Assembly: GCA_023388235.1 (NCBI GenBank)
Contig: JAEWGQ010000401.1
Coordinates: forward strand, 1-5,218
Reading direction: 5' to 3'
Source: Actinomycetes bacterium
GTDB taxonomy: Bacteria > Actinomycetota > Actinomycetes > Actinomycetales > Cellulomonadaceae
DNA: 5,218 nt
In this document: positions 1 through 5,218 of the stretch, in pieces
How the letters are laid out: each line of letters starts with the position of its first letter
Numbering within the stretch: position 1 is the stretch's first letter
Position numbers and translations under genes: made by a program
Notes under the pieces: model-generated
What the model was told of the DNA's origin: nothing
What the model saw: the letters and a program-made list of their open reading frames with translations, nothing else
The model's database searches: none

Positions 1-1
1 G

Positions 2-79
2 CCTCGTGCGGCGCCGTCGGCCGCGTCGCCTGTCGTGCCGCCTCGTGCGGCGCCGTCGGCCGCGTCACCCGCCGTGCTC
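2..79 (+). repeat. 39-bp tandem repeat, two copies, in the FHA-protein linker
   Basis: Copy one spans 2-40 and copy two 41-79. The first 26 bases of each unit (2-27 and 41-66) are identical, and the remaining 13 bases diverge at a few positions. Each unit encodes 13 residues, PRAAPSAASPVVP then PRAAPSAASPAVL, so the reading frame is kept. More copies may lie upstream of the window. It is probably a slippage-prone flexible linker between an N-terminal module and the FHA domain. Confidence 0.8.
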
Positions 80-556
80 CCTCCCGCCGGACCGCCCGCC
101 GCGTCGCCCGCCGGGTCGGCGGGGACCGGGCACGGGCTGCCGGAGACGACGGTGCCCACCGTGGACGTGCTGGGCGACCTGGAGCACACCCGCCTCGCCG
201 GACGCCCCACCGAGCCCGTCGGAGCCTCCGAGGGGGCGCTGGTGCTCGTGCTGGACACCGGCGAGCGGGTGGAGGTCACCGGGCCCGGTCTGGTCGGCCG
301 GCGCCCGGCGCCCGAGGACGCCCCCGGCGCGCGGCTCGTCGTGCTCGCCGACCCGGGGGTGTCCCGCGTCCACCTGGCGTACCGCCCGCTGCCGGACGGG
401 ACGCTCGAGGTGACCGACCGCGGCGCCACCAACGGCACGGTGCTGCTCGACCCGGCGGGGACCCGCTGGGCGCTCCCGCCGGACGCCCCGGCGCGCGTCG
501 CCCCCGGCTGGACGCTGCTGCTCGGCCCGCGCCGGATCGCGGTCACCGCGGACTGA
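2..556 (+). CDS. C-terminal part of an FHA-domain protein (5' end outside window)
   Basis: The frame is open from base 2 to the TGA at 554-556, giving 184 visible residues. The gene probably starts upstream, because there is no ribosome binding site or convincing start at the window edge; the GTG at 35 lies inside a repeat and is unlikely to be the true start. Visible residues 1 to about 45 are an Ala/Pro/Ser-rich, disordered-looking linker. Residues about 78-183 read as a complete FHA domain: a G-R pair at 99-100, S-R-V-H at 121-124 and D-R-G-A-T-N-G ending at 145 match the conserved GR, SxxH and NG positions that bind phosphothreonine. FHA domains dock phosphorylated partners and occur repeatedly in T7SS loci, so a regulatory or scaffolding role for the neighbouring secretion system is inferred. 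In related actinobacterial loci such a C-terminal FHA can be joined to an N-terminal RDD membrane domain; that cannot be tested here. The domain call is firm, the full protein identity is not. Confidence 0.85.
   Translation, partial: PRAAPSAASPVVPPRAAPSAASPAVLPPAGPPAASPAGSAGTGHGLPETTVPTVDVLGDLEHTRLAGRPTEPVGASEGALVLVLDTGERVEVTGPGLVGRRPAPEDAPGARLVVLADPGVSRVHLAYRPLPDGTLEVTDRGATNGTVLLDPAGTRWALPPDAPARVAPGWTLLLGPRRIAVTAD
233..553 (+). other. FHA domain (phosphothreonine-binding)
   Basis: This is the domain region inside the partial gene above. It starts at a beta-strand-like stretch rich in Leu and Val and runs to the last residue before the stop. The conserved FHA residues are visible in order: Gly-Arg, then Ser-x-x-His about 20 residues on, then Thr-Asn-Gly about 20 further. 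No expected binding residue is missing, so it should be able to bind phosphopeptides. The partner cannot be read from this sequence; T7SS components or a Ser/Thr kinase are the usual candidates. Confidence 0.82.
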
Positions 557-568
557 TCCCCGCCTCGT

Positions 569-637
569 GGTCCGGCTTCCGGTTCCGGCTACTGGGTCCG
601 CCTGCCCTGATCCGCCTGCTGATCCGGAAGCCTGACC
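569..637. repeat. Long-range inverted repeat in the convergent intergenic gap
   Basis: The 14-base arm at 569-582 is complementary to 624-637 with a single mismatch (573 against 633), and 9 consecutive pairs are perfect (574-582 with 624-632). The loop is 41 bases and contains an imperfect 12-bp direct repeat (ctgatccg at 607-614 and 619-626). The right arm overlaps the outer stem of the terminator-like palindrome at 631-662, so the two structures compete for bases 631-637. It may be a second terminator element for the FHA gene or a by-product of repeat decay. Confidence 0.5.
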
Positions 638-662
638 CCCGCCGGATCCGGCGGGGGGCAGG
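631..662. terminator. Palindromic hairpin, probable bidirectional terminator
   Basis: The sequence is a nearly perfect inverted repeat centred between 646 and 647. The core 636-657 is a perfect palindrome (5 C, then gccggatccggc, then 5 G). Four more outer pairs form after one mismatch (635 against 658). It lies 75 bases past the FHA gene stop and 79 bases past the eccC stop on the other strand, nearly midway between two convergent genes, which is where a shared terminator is expected. There is no U-tract on either side. Very GC-rich actinobacteria often use such tail-less hairpins, so intrinsic termination is plausible but not proven. Confidence 0.7.
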
Positions 663-670
663 GCGCCGCG

Positions 671-727
671 TGTCAGGGCGCCTGCGGGGTCGGGCGCCGG
701 GCTTGTCAGGGCACCGGGCTGTCAGGA
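671..727. repeat. Three short direct repeats TGTCAGGR downstream of eccC
   Basis: The words at 671-678, 704-711 and 720-727 share TGTCAGG followed by a purine, spaced 33 and 16 bases apart. Read on the - strand they are YCCTGACA preceded by similar GGYGY-type context, and they lie just after the eccC stop. They may be a decayed small repeat or a protein-binding array. No function is assigned. Confidence 0.4.
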
Positions 728-740
728 CACCGGCGGGGGG

Positions 741-3700
741 TCAGAGCGTCGGCGGGGTCCAGGCGAGCTGGACGACCTGGCGGCCCGCGTCGCGGGTGAC
801 CAGCTGGGCGCGCCCGGGCACCCCGGGCACCGGCTTCGCCCCGCCGACCAGCGCGCCCTCGTCGGGGCTGCCGGACAGCACGATGCCGGGCGCCGCGAGG
901 TCGCGCAGGGCCTGCAGCACGGGCTCGTACATGGCGCGCCCGGCCCCGCCGGACCGCCGGGCGAGCACCAGGTGCAGGCCCACGTCACCGGCCTGCGCCA
1001 GCAGCGGCACGAGCGGCGCCAGGGGGTTGCCCGTGGTCGTCGCGACCAGGTCGTAGTCGTCGACCACCACGTACACCTCGGCCCCGGACCACCACGACCG
1101 GTTGCGCAGCTGCTCGGGCGTCACGTCGGGCCCCGGCAGCCGGCCGCGCAGGTAGTCGGCGAGGCCCTGGATCTCGCCGGCGGCCTGCTCCTGCGTGGTG
1201 AAGTAGCCCGCGAGGTAGTCGTCGGGGATCTCGCCGAGCAGCGACCGCCGGAAGTCCACCGCGAAGATCTGCGCCTGCTGCGGCGTGTGCAGGCGGCGGA
1301 CCTCGGACACCACCGCGCGCAGCAGGGCGGACTTGCCGGAGCCGCCGTCGCCGAACGCGTACAGGTGCGGCTCCTCGCGGACGTCCAGCCCGATCGGGGC
1401 CAGCGCCGCCTCGTCCACGCCGAGCAGCAGCCGGCCGGCGTCGGCCCGCGGGTCGGCGAGCACGTCGGCCAGCGTGACCTCCTCGGGCAGCAGCCGCAGC
1501 TTCGGCCCGGCCGGCCCCTGCCACGCGGCGTTCACGGTCTCGATGAGGTGCGTGACGCCGGCGCCGAGGGTCTCGGGGTTCGGGTCGCCGTCCAGCCGGG
1601 GGAGCGCGGTGAGCACGTGGTGCTTGGACACCGCGACGCCGCGGCCGGGCCGGTCCTTCGGCACGTTCACGGCGACCTTGCGGTCGATCTCGGAGTCCAT
1701 CGGGTCGCCGAGCCGCAGCTCCAGGCGGGTGCCGAACAGGTCCTTGACCTGCGTGCGGAAGTCCATCCAGCGTGCGGCGGACGCCACGAGGTGCACGCCG
1801 AACGTCAGACCGCGGCCCGCGAGCGCCTGGATGCGGGCCTCCAGCTCGTCGAACTCGCCCCGGATCGTGGACCAGCCGTCGACCATGAGGAACACGTCGC
1901 CGTAGCCGTCGTCGGCGGTGCCGCCCGCGCGCCGGGCGCGGTACGTCTCGATCGAGTCGATGCCGTGCGCGCGGAAGTACCGCTCGCGCTCGTCCACGAT
2001 CGACTCCACCTCGGACACCACCCGCCGCACGACGTCCGGCTCGGCGCGGGACGCGACGCCCGCGACGTGCGCGAGCCCGGCCAGCGGCGCGAACGTCCCG
2101 CCGCCGAAGTCGAGGACGTAGAACTGCACCTCGAGCGGGGTGTGGGTGAGCGCGAGCGCGGTGACGACCGACCGCAGGACGGTGCTCTTGCCGGTGCGCG
2201 GGGCGCCGACGACCGCCATGTGACCGGCGGCGCCGCCCAGCGCGACCGTGAGGTTCTCGCGACGCTGCTCGAGCGGGCGGTCGACGGTGCCGAGCGGGAC
2301 CGTGAGCGTGCCGGCGCCGCGCCAGCCGGGGGAGACCAGGCCGAGCCGGGGGTCGGTCACCAGGTCCGGCATCAGCTCGTCCAGCGTGCGGGGCACGACC
2401 AGCGGAGGCAGCCACACCTGGTGCGCCGGCGGGCCCTGGCCCTTCATGCGCTGCACGGCGATGTCGAAGGTCGCGCGCGTCTCCTCCGGGTCCGCGGGCA
2501 GCACCTCGGTGGTCGCCGGGCGGGCCTCGACGCCGCCGAGCACCGGGGCGGCGGTGAACTGCTCGAGCCGGGTCAGGCCGGTGCCGGCGACCGCCCCGCC
2601 CGCGGACGTGCGGCGGCGGGCCTTCGGCGGTCCGGAGACGTACGCGGCGCGGAACTGGATCATCGTCGTGGTGTCCGGCTTGAGGTACCCCATGCCCGGC
2701 ACGGGCGGCAGGGTGTACGCGTCCGGCACGCCGAGGACGGTGCGGGACTCCGCCGCGGAGAACGTCCGCAGGCCGATGCGGTACGACAGGTGGGACTCCA
2801 GCCCGCGCAGCCGCCCCTCCTCCAGCCGCTGCGACGACAGCAGCAGGTGCATCTGCAGGGAGCGGCCCAGGCGCCCGATCGTCACGAACAGGTCGACGAA
2901 CTCGGGCTTGGCGGACAGCAGCTCGGAGAACTCGTCGCAGACGATGAGCAGCGCCGGCAGCGGCTCGAGGTCGGTGCGCCCGCCCCGGCGCGCCTTCTCG
3001 TAGTCGGCGACGTTGGCGAAGTTGCCCGCGGCGCGCAGCAGCTCCTGGCGGCGGACCATCTCGCCCTGCAGGGCGTCCTGCATGCGGTCGACGAGCGTCA
3101 GCTCCTCGCCGAGGTTCGTGATGATGGCCGAGACGTGCGGCATGTCGGCCATGCCCGCGAACGTCGCGCCGCCCTTGAAGTCGACCAGGACGAAGTTCAG
3201 GTCCTCCGACGAGTGCGTCAGCGCCAGCGCGAGCACCAGCGTGCGCAGCACCTCCGACTTGCCCGAGCCGGTGGCCCCGATGATGAGCCCGTGCGGGCCC
3301 ATGCCCTGCTGCGCGGACTCCTTGATGTCGAGCGCGACGGGCTGGCCCTGCGGGGTGACCCCGATGGGCACCCGGAGGCGGTCGCGCGCCAGGCGCGGGC
3401 GCCAGGCGACCGACAGGTCCAGGTCCCGGACGTCGCCGACGCCGAGCAGGTCCACCAGCTCGGAGGACACCTCCTCGTCCGCGCGCTCCGGGCCCGACTC
3501 CACGTGCAGGGGCAGCAGGCGCCGGGCGGTCGCCTCGGCGTCCGCGACCGACATCTGGTCGCCGTCCACCCGGACGGGCGCGTTGCCCAGCCGCAGCACG
3601 TCCACCGGGGCGCGGGTGGCGCCGTCGCCGGCGACAGCGGTGCCCACGTTCAGGCGCAGCGTCGCCGGGTCGTCGAGCTCGTCCCACCGCTCCGGGAGCT

Positions 3701-4718
3701 CCAGCACGGTGACGCCCAGCACGCCGTCCGTCGTGAGGATCGCGTTCCCGACCGGGACGTGCCCGCCGTCGACGACGACGAGGACGTGCGGCAGCGGCGC
3801 CTCGGCGGCGTACCCGAACCGCGGGCGCTCCGGCAGGTCCTCCGGCAGCAGCGACTCGACGTCCGCGAGCGTCGCCCCGATCATCCGCGCGGCGCCGACC
3901 GCGTCGCGCGACCGCGTGGAGTGCGCGTGCGGCAGCCACTTCACCCAGTCCCACTCGGGCAGCGCGTCGTCGGCGGCGACGACCGCGACCTGCAGGTCCT
4001 CCGGGGCGTGGAACGTGGCGAGCTGGGCGACCAGGGACCGCGCCAGCGCCCGCGACTCCGCCGCGGGGCCGGTGACCTCCACGCGCGCGACCGAGCGCAC
4101 GTCGAACGCCAGGGGCACGTCCTGCTGCACCCGGTGCGTCACCAGGAACCGGTGGGCCGCGGACGCCGCCACCGGGTCGAGCTGCGCGAGCGGGGGCGTC
4201 TGCGGCGCCTCCAGGTCGAGGCACAGCGGCTGCGCCCCGACGCCGACCCGCGCCGCGAGGAAGTCGTCGTGCGCGGGGCGGCGCTCCCACACCCGGGTGC
4301 GCTCCTCCGCCACCGCCGCGAGCGCGCGCGGGTCCGGGGACGTCCACTCCGCCGCCCGGCGCTGCGCGTTCGCGGCCTGCCGGACGGAGCTGCGCAGGTC
4401 CGCGAGGTACGCCAGGTACTCCCGGCGCGCGCCGACGACCGCGGCGCGGTGCTGCGCGCGCTGCCGCCAGCCGTTCACGCCCACGAACCCGACGGACGCC
4501 AGCAGGAACATGCCCGCGGCGATGTACCCGCGCGGGCCGGGCTGCGTCATCGCGACGAACACGATCGAGCCCACGGACCCCAGCATCGGGATGGCGTTGG
4601 CGAGCATGCCGCTGACGCCGTCCGACGGCTGGATCTCCGGCGGCGGCTGCAGGACGACCTGCCCGCTGGGGACGGCGGGCGGCTCGAGGCGCGTCCCCTG
4701 CTGCGGCGCGATCGACAT
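741..4718 (-). CDS. eccC: Type VII secretion ATPase EccC (fused EccCa/EccCb, FtsK/SpoIIIE family)
   Basis: This encodes the 1325-residue motor ATPase of an ESX/T7SS machine, which recognises C-terminal export signals of WXG100-type substrates and drives their transport at the inner membrane. Two hydrophobic segments at about 37-57 and 64-83 anchor it. An Arg/Ala-rich stalk and the membrane-proximal DUF region fill about 85-440. Three nucleotide-binding domains follow. ATPase 1 has Walker A GATGSGKS (481-488), a DFKGG motif (513-517) and Walker B Asp595-Glu596, plus LSSQR near 627-631. ATPase 2 has Walker A GAPRTGKS (838-845), but Walker B is Asp947-Gly948. ATPase 3 has Walker A GDGGSGKS (1123-1130) and Walker B Asp1220-Asp1221. 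The length fits single-chain EccC; mycobacterial ESX-1 splits it in two. ATG 4718 is chosen because residues further upstream in this frame (to 4970) are Arg/Pro-rich with no family character, and an AGGAGGG lies upstream. It is divergent from the YukD-domain gene and convergent with the FHA gene. The family call is near certain; the substrates are unknown. Confidence 0.97.
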   Translation of the reverse strand: MSIAPQQGTRLEPPAVPSGQVVLQPPPEIQPSDGVSGMLANAIPMLGSVGSIVFVAMTQPGPRGYIAAGMFLLASVGFVGVNGWRQRAQHRAAVVGARREYLAYLADLRSSVRQAANAQRRAAEWTSPDPRALAAVAEERTRVWERRPAHDDFLAARVGVGAQPLCLDLEAPQTPPLAQLDPVAASAAHRFLVTHRVQQDVPLAFDVRSVARVEVTGPAAESRALARSLVAQLATFHAPEDLQVAVVAADDALPEWDWVKWLPHAHSTRSRDAVGAARMIGATLADVESLLPEDLPERPRFGYAAEAPLPHVLVVVDGGHVPVGNAILTTDGVLGVTVLELPERWDELDDPATLRLNVGTAVAGDGATRAPVDVLRLGNAPVRVDGDQMSVADAEATARRLLPLHVESGPERADEEVSSELVDLLGVGDVRDLDLSVAWRPRLARDRLRVPIGVTPQGQPVALDIKESAQQGMGPHGLIIGATGSGKSEVLRTLVLALALTHSSEDLNFVLVDFKGGATFAGMADMPHVSAIITNLGEELTLVDRMQDALQGEMVRRQELLRAAGNFANVADYEKARRGGRTDLEPLPALLIVCDEFSELLSAKPEFVDLFVTIGRLGRSLQMHLLLSSQRLEEGRLRGLESHLSYRIGLRTFSAAESRTVLGVPDAYTLPPVPGMGYLKPDTTTMIQFRAAYVSGPPKARRRTSAGGAVAGTGLTRLEQFTAAPVLGGVEARPATTEVLPADPEETRATFDIAVQRMKGQGPPAHQVWLPPLVVPRTLDELMPDLVTDPRLGLVSPGWRGAGTLTVPLGTVDRPLEQRRENLTVALGGAAGHMAVVGAPRTGKSTVLRSVVTALALTHTPLEVQFYVLDFGGGTFAPLAGLAHVAGVASRAEPDVVRRVVSEVESIVDERERYFRAHGIDSIETYRARRAGGTADDGYGDVFLMVDGWSTIRGEFDELEARIQALAGRGLTFGVHLVASAARWMDFRTQVKDLFGTRLELRLGDPMDSEIDRKVAVNVPKDRPGRGVAVSKHHVLTALPRLDGDPNPETLGAGVTHLIETVNAAWQGPAGPKLRLLPEEVTLADVLADPRADAGRLLLGVDEAALAPIGLDVREEPHLYAFGDGGSGKSALLRAVVSEVRRLHTPQQAQIFAVDFRRSLLGEIPDDYLAGYFTTQEQAAGEIQGLADYLRGRLPGPDVTPEQLRNRSWWSGAEVYVVVDDYDLVATTTGNPLAPLVPLLAQAGDVGLHLVLARRSGGAGRAMYEPVLQALRDLAAPGIVLSGSPDEGALVGGAKPVPGVPGRAQLVTRDAGRQVVQLAWTPPTL
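4470..4610 (-). other. Two transmembrane segments of EccC
   Basis: Residues about 37-57 and 64-83 of EccC are long runs of Ala, Gly, Val, Leu, Ile, Phe and Met, separated by a short Gln-Pro-Gly-Pro-Arg turn. A two-helix hairpin near the N-terminus, followed at once by basic residues (WRQRAQHRAA), is the standard EccC/EssC membrane anchor. It places both termini in the cytoplasm by the positive-inside rule. Confidence 0.85.
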
Positions 4719-4732
4719 CGTCGGCGCTCGGT

Positions 4733-4739
4733 CCCTCCT
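4733..4739 (-). promoter_or_regulatory. Ribosome binding site of eccC, with long spacing
   Basis: Read on the - strand this is AGGAGGG, an excellent anti-Shine-Dalgarno match. Fourteen bases separate it from the ATG at 4716-4718, longer than the usual 5-10. No ATG, GTG or TTG in the eccC frame lies closer, and the residues that follow the ATG begin the expected cytoplasmic N-terminus, so the ATG is kept despite the spacing. Confidence 0.6.
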
Positions 4740-4765
4740 GCCGGGCGGGAGGCCGCTCGCCCCCC

Positions 4766-4779
4766 GACGTTCGAGCGTC
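4766..4779. promoter_or_regulatory. 14-bp imperfect dyad beside the candidate eccC promoter
   Basis: gacgttcgagcgtc is self-complementary at six of seven pairs (mismatch 4770/4775). It lies immediately next to TAGGTT at 4780-4785. If that is the -10 box for eccC, the dyad would cover the transcription start, a classic repressor position. The size and spacing suit a small dimeric regulator, but no regulator gene is visible here. Confidence 0.3.
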
Positions 4780-4808
4780 AACCTACCTGGCAGGGCGCCG
4801 CGGGGCGG

Positions 4809-4822
4809 GGCGGACGTCCGCC
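4809..4822. promoter_or_regulatory. 14-bp perfect palindrome near the middle of the divergent gap
   Basis: GGCGGACGTCCGCC is perfectly self-complementary with no spacer. It lies 91 bases from the eccC start and 131 bases before the GTG of the + gene, a position from which one bound dimer could affect both promoters. Further GTCCG/CGGAC words occur nearby at 4823-4827 and 4853-4857. A palindrome of this length can arise by chance in such GC-rich DNA, so the operator reading is tentative. Confidence 0.3.
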
Positions 4823-4873
4823 GTCCGGGCGAACCTGGGCGGGGCGCTCGCGCGGACGGGGGGACCGCATAGC

Positions 4874-4957
4874 ATGACCAGCACCGCGCCCGGGGCAGGC
4901 GGGACCTCCGCCGCCGCACCGACCGGCGCACCGAACCGGCGGAGGGAGTGCGCGTGA
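4874..4957 (+). CDS. Possible 27-codon leader ORF overlapping the start of the YukD-domain gene
   Basis: ATG at 4874 opens a frame of 27 residues (beginning MTSTAPGAGGTSAAAPTGAP and ending RRRECA) that stops with TGA at 4955-4957. The stop overlaps the GTG start of the next gene as GTGA, the usual arrangement for translational coupling. A G-run at 4858-4863 could act as a weak ribosome binding site. The peptide is Ala/Gly/Pro-rich and matches nothing I know. If TAGCAT at 4870-4875 is a -10 box, transcription would begin after this ATG and the ORF would not be made. It is included as a hypothesis only. Confidence 0.2.
   Translation: MTSTAPGAGGTSAAAPTGAPNRRRECA
4941..4947 (+). promoter_or_regulatory. 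Ribosome binding site that decides the GTG 4954 start
   Basis: GGAGGGA is a strong Shine-Dalgarno sequence. Counting from the GGAGG core (4941-4945), the GTG at 4954 lies 8 bases downstream, which is ideal. The in-frame GTG at 4948 would have only 2 bases of spacing and is therefore rejected as the start. Confidence 0.75.
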
Positions 4958-5218
4958 CCGTCCAGGCCACCGGCGCGCCCCTGACCCGTGTCGCCGTGCA
5001 CCGCGGCGTGGACCGCCTCGACGTGGCGCTCGACCCCGCGCGGACCCTGCGGGAGCTGCTCGCCGCCGCGCGCGTCGCGCCTGTGCCCGGGCTGCTCGCC
5101 GTCGACGCCGTGGGGACCGTGCTCGACCTGGACGCCCCCGTCGCCGAGCAGCTGCCCGACGGCGGGTCCGTGCACGTCGTCGTCCCCGCCCCCCGGCCCG
5201 GCGGGCGGACCGCCCGGG
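4954..5218 (+). CDS. N-terminal YukD/EsaB ubiquitin-like domain protein, probably EccD-type T7SS subunit (3' end outside window)
   Basis: The frame is open from GTG 4954 to the window end, giving 88 visible residues. Residues about 11-78 have the pattern of the small ubiquitin-like fold found in T7SS: a beta hairpin (TRVAVHRGVDRLDVAL), a helix beginning TLRELLAAA after residue 30, then short strands with a Gly turn (AVDAVGTVLDL), and a final LPDGGSVHVVVP, the position where YukD family members carry a Leu-x-Asp-Gly turn before the last strand. In EccD this domain is N-terminal and cytoplasmic, touching EccC, followed by about 11 membrane helices that build the channel; in Bacillus YukD and Staphylococcus EsaB it stands alone. 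The Pro/Gly/Arg stretch after residue 78 looks like a linker, which leans towards EccD, but no membrane helix is visible before the sequence ends. Divergence from eccC supports the T7SS assignment. Confidence 0.7.
   Translation, partial: MTVQATGAPLTRVAVHRGVDRLDVALDPARTLRELLAAARVAPVPGLLAVDAVGTVLDLDAPVAEQLPDGGSVHVVVPAPRPGGRTAR

Larger units (their letters stand above)
4719..4953. promoter_or_regulatory. Divergent intergenic control region between eccC and the YukD-domain gene
   Basis: These 235 bases separate two genes read outward in opposite directions, so promoters for both must lie here unless the + gene is served from elsewhere. The most AT-containing spot, 4776-4785, reads on the - strand as TAGGTTGACG. 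It holds a TAGGTT -10-like box (4780-4785) and a TTGACG -35-like box (4776-4781), which overlap and so cannot both serve one promoter. On the + strand TAGCAT at 4870-4875 resembles a -10 box about 80 bases before the GTG start, without a recognisable -35. The region also has two short dyads, described separately. These are motif resemblances, not demonstrated promoters. Confidence 0.45.

Noticed and set aside
670..1056. 128-residue + strand frame at the 3' end of eccC
   Set aside because: Most of it is antisense to the EccC C-terminal ATPase domain, and it begins right after the terminator-like hairpin with no ribosome site.
985..4347. 1120-residue second frame on the - strand inside eccC
   Set aside because: It is an almost pure Arg/Ala/Gly/Pro shadow in another frame of the same strand, with no motif.
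3013..4872. A 619-residue + strand open frame opposite the 5' half of eccC, and similar ones at 2248-3003 and 1285-1905
   Set aside because: They are Ser/Arg/Thr/Pro-rich shadow translations with no recognisable motif or ribosome site, fully covered by eccC.
972..4877. A 1301-residue open frame on the + strand opposite eccC
   Set aside because: It is antisense to a gene with unmistakable EccC motifs throughout. Its product is Arg/Gln/Val/His-rich with no domain pattern, and long antisense open frames are expected from the G/C-biased third positions of GC-rich genes.
4719..4970. 84-residue upstream extension of eccC to 4970
   Set aside because: The extension is Arg/Pro/Ser-rich and unlike EccC N-termini, would overlap the divergent gene's ribosome site and start, and would run across the only plausible promoter region; the ATG at 4718 has a Shine-Dalgarno sequence.
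4783..5175. 130-residue - strand open frame across the divergent gap and the YukD-domain gene
   Set aside because: It overlaps the + strand gene that has an ideal ribosome site and a recognisable ubiquitin-like pattern; the antisense product has no family character.
1..5218. CRISPR array, insertion sequence, tRNA or rRNA
   Set aside because: I saw no regularly spaced repeats, no transposase-like product, no terminal repeats with target duplication, and no tRNA-like or rRNA-like stretch.

Overview
This window is very GC-rich (my impression is about three quarters G+C, with G/C-biased third codon positions). It carries part of a type VII secretion (T7SS/ESX-like) locus, which points to a high-GC actinobacterium. 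A Micrococcales/Cellulomonas-type host is my guess from protein style only; no taxonomic marker is present.

Layout. (1) Bases 2-556, + strand: the 3' end of a gene whose product ends in a complete forkhead-associated (FHA) domain, preceded by an Ala/Pro-rich linker built partly from a 39-bp tandem repeat. (2) Bases 557-740: a non-coding gap between two convergent genes. It holds a strong palindromic hairpin (631-662) that suits a bidirectional terminator, an overlapping alternative inverted repeat (569-582 with 624-637), and short direct repeats. (3) Bases 741-4718, - strand: a complete, fused, three-ATPase EccC of 1325 residues, with two N-terminal membrane segments and three FtsK/SpoIIIE-type nucleotide-binding domains. 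(4) Bases 4719-4953: a divergent intergenic region with candidate promoter and operator elements and a possible 27-codon leader ORF. (5) Bases 4954-5218, + strand: the 5' end of a gene encoding a YukD/EsaB ubiquitin-like domain, probably the N-terminus of the EccD membrane channel subunit or a stand-alone YukD-like protein.

How they fit together. EccC is the motor that recognises and energises export of WXG100-type substrates. EccD-type proteins form the membrane pore and carry a cytoplasmic ubiquitin-like domain that contacts EccC. FHA proteins are common accessory parts of actinobacterial and firmicute T7SS loci and bind phosphothreonine, which suggests kinase-linked control. EccC is transcribed opposite to both neighbours, so the locus is split into at least two transcription units, with the control region probably lying at 4719-4953. 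The core secretion genes look like a conventional system. The less ordinary material lies in the two intergenic gaps and in the degenerate Walker B of the second ATPase domain.
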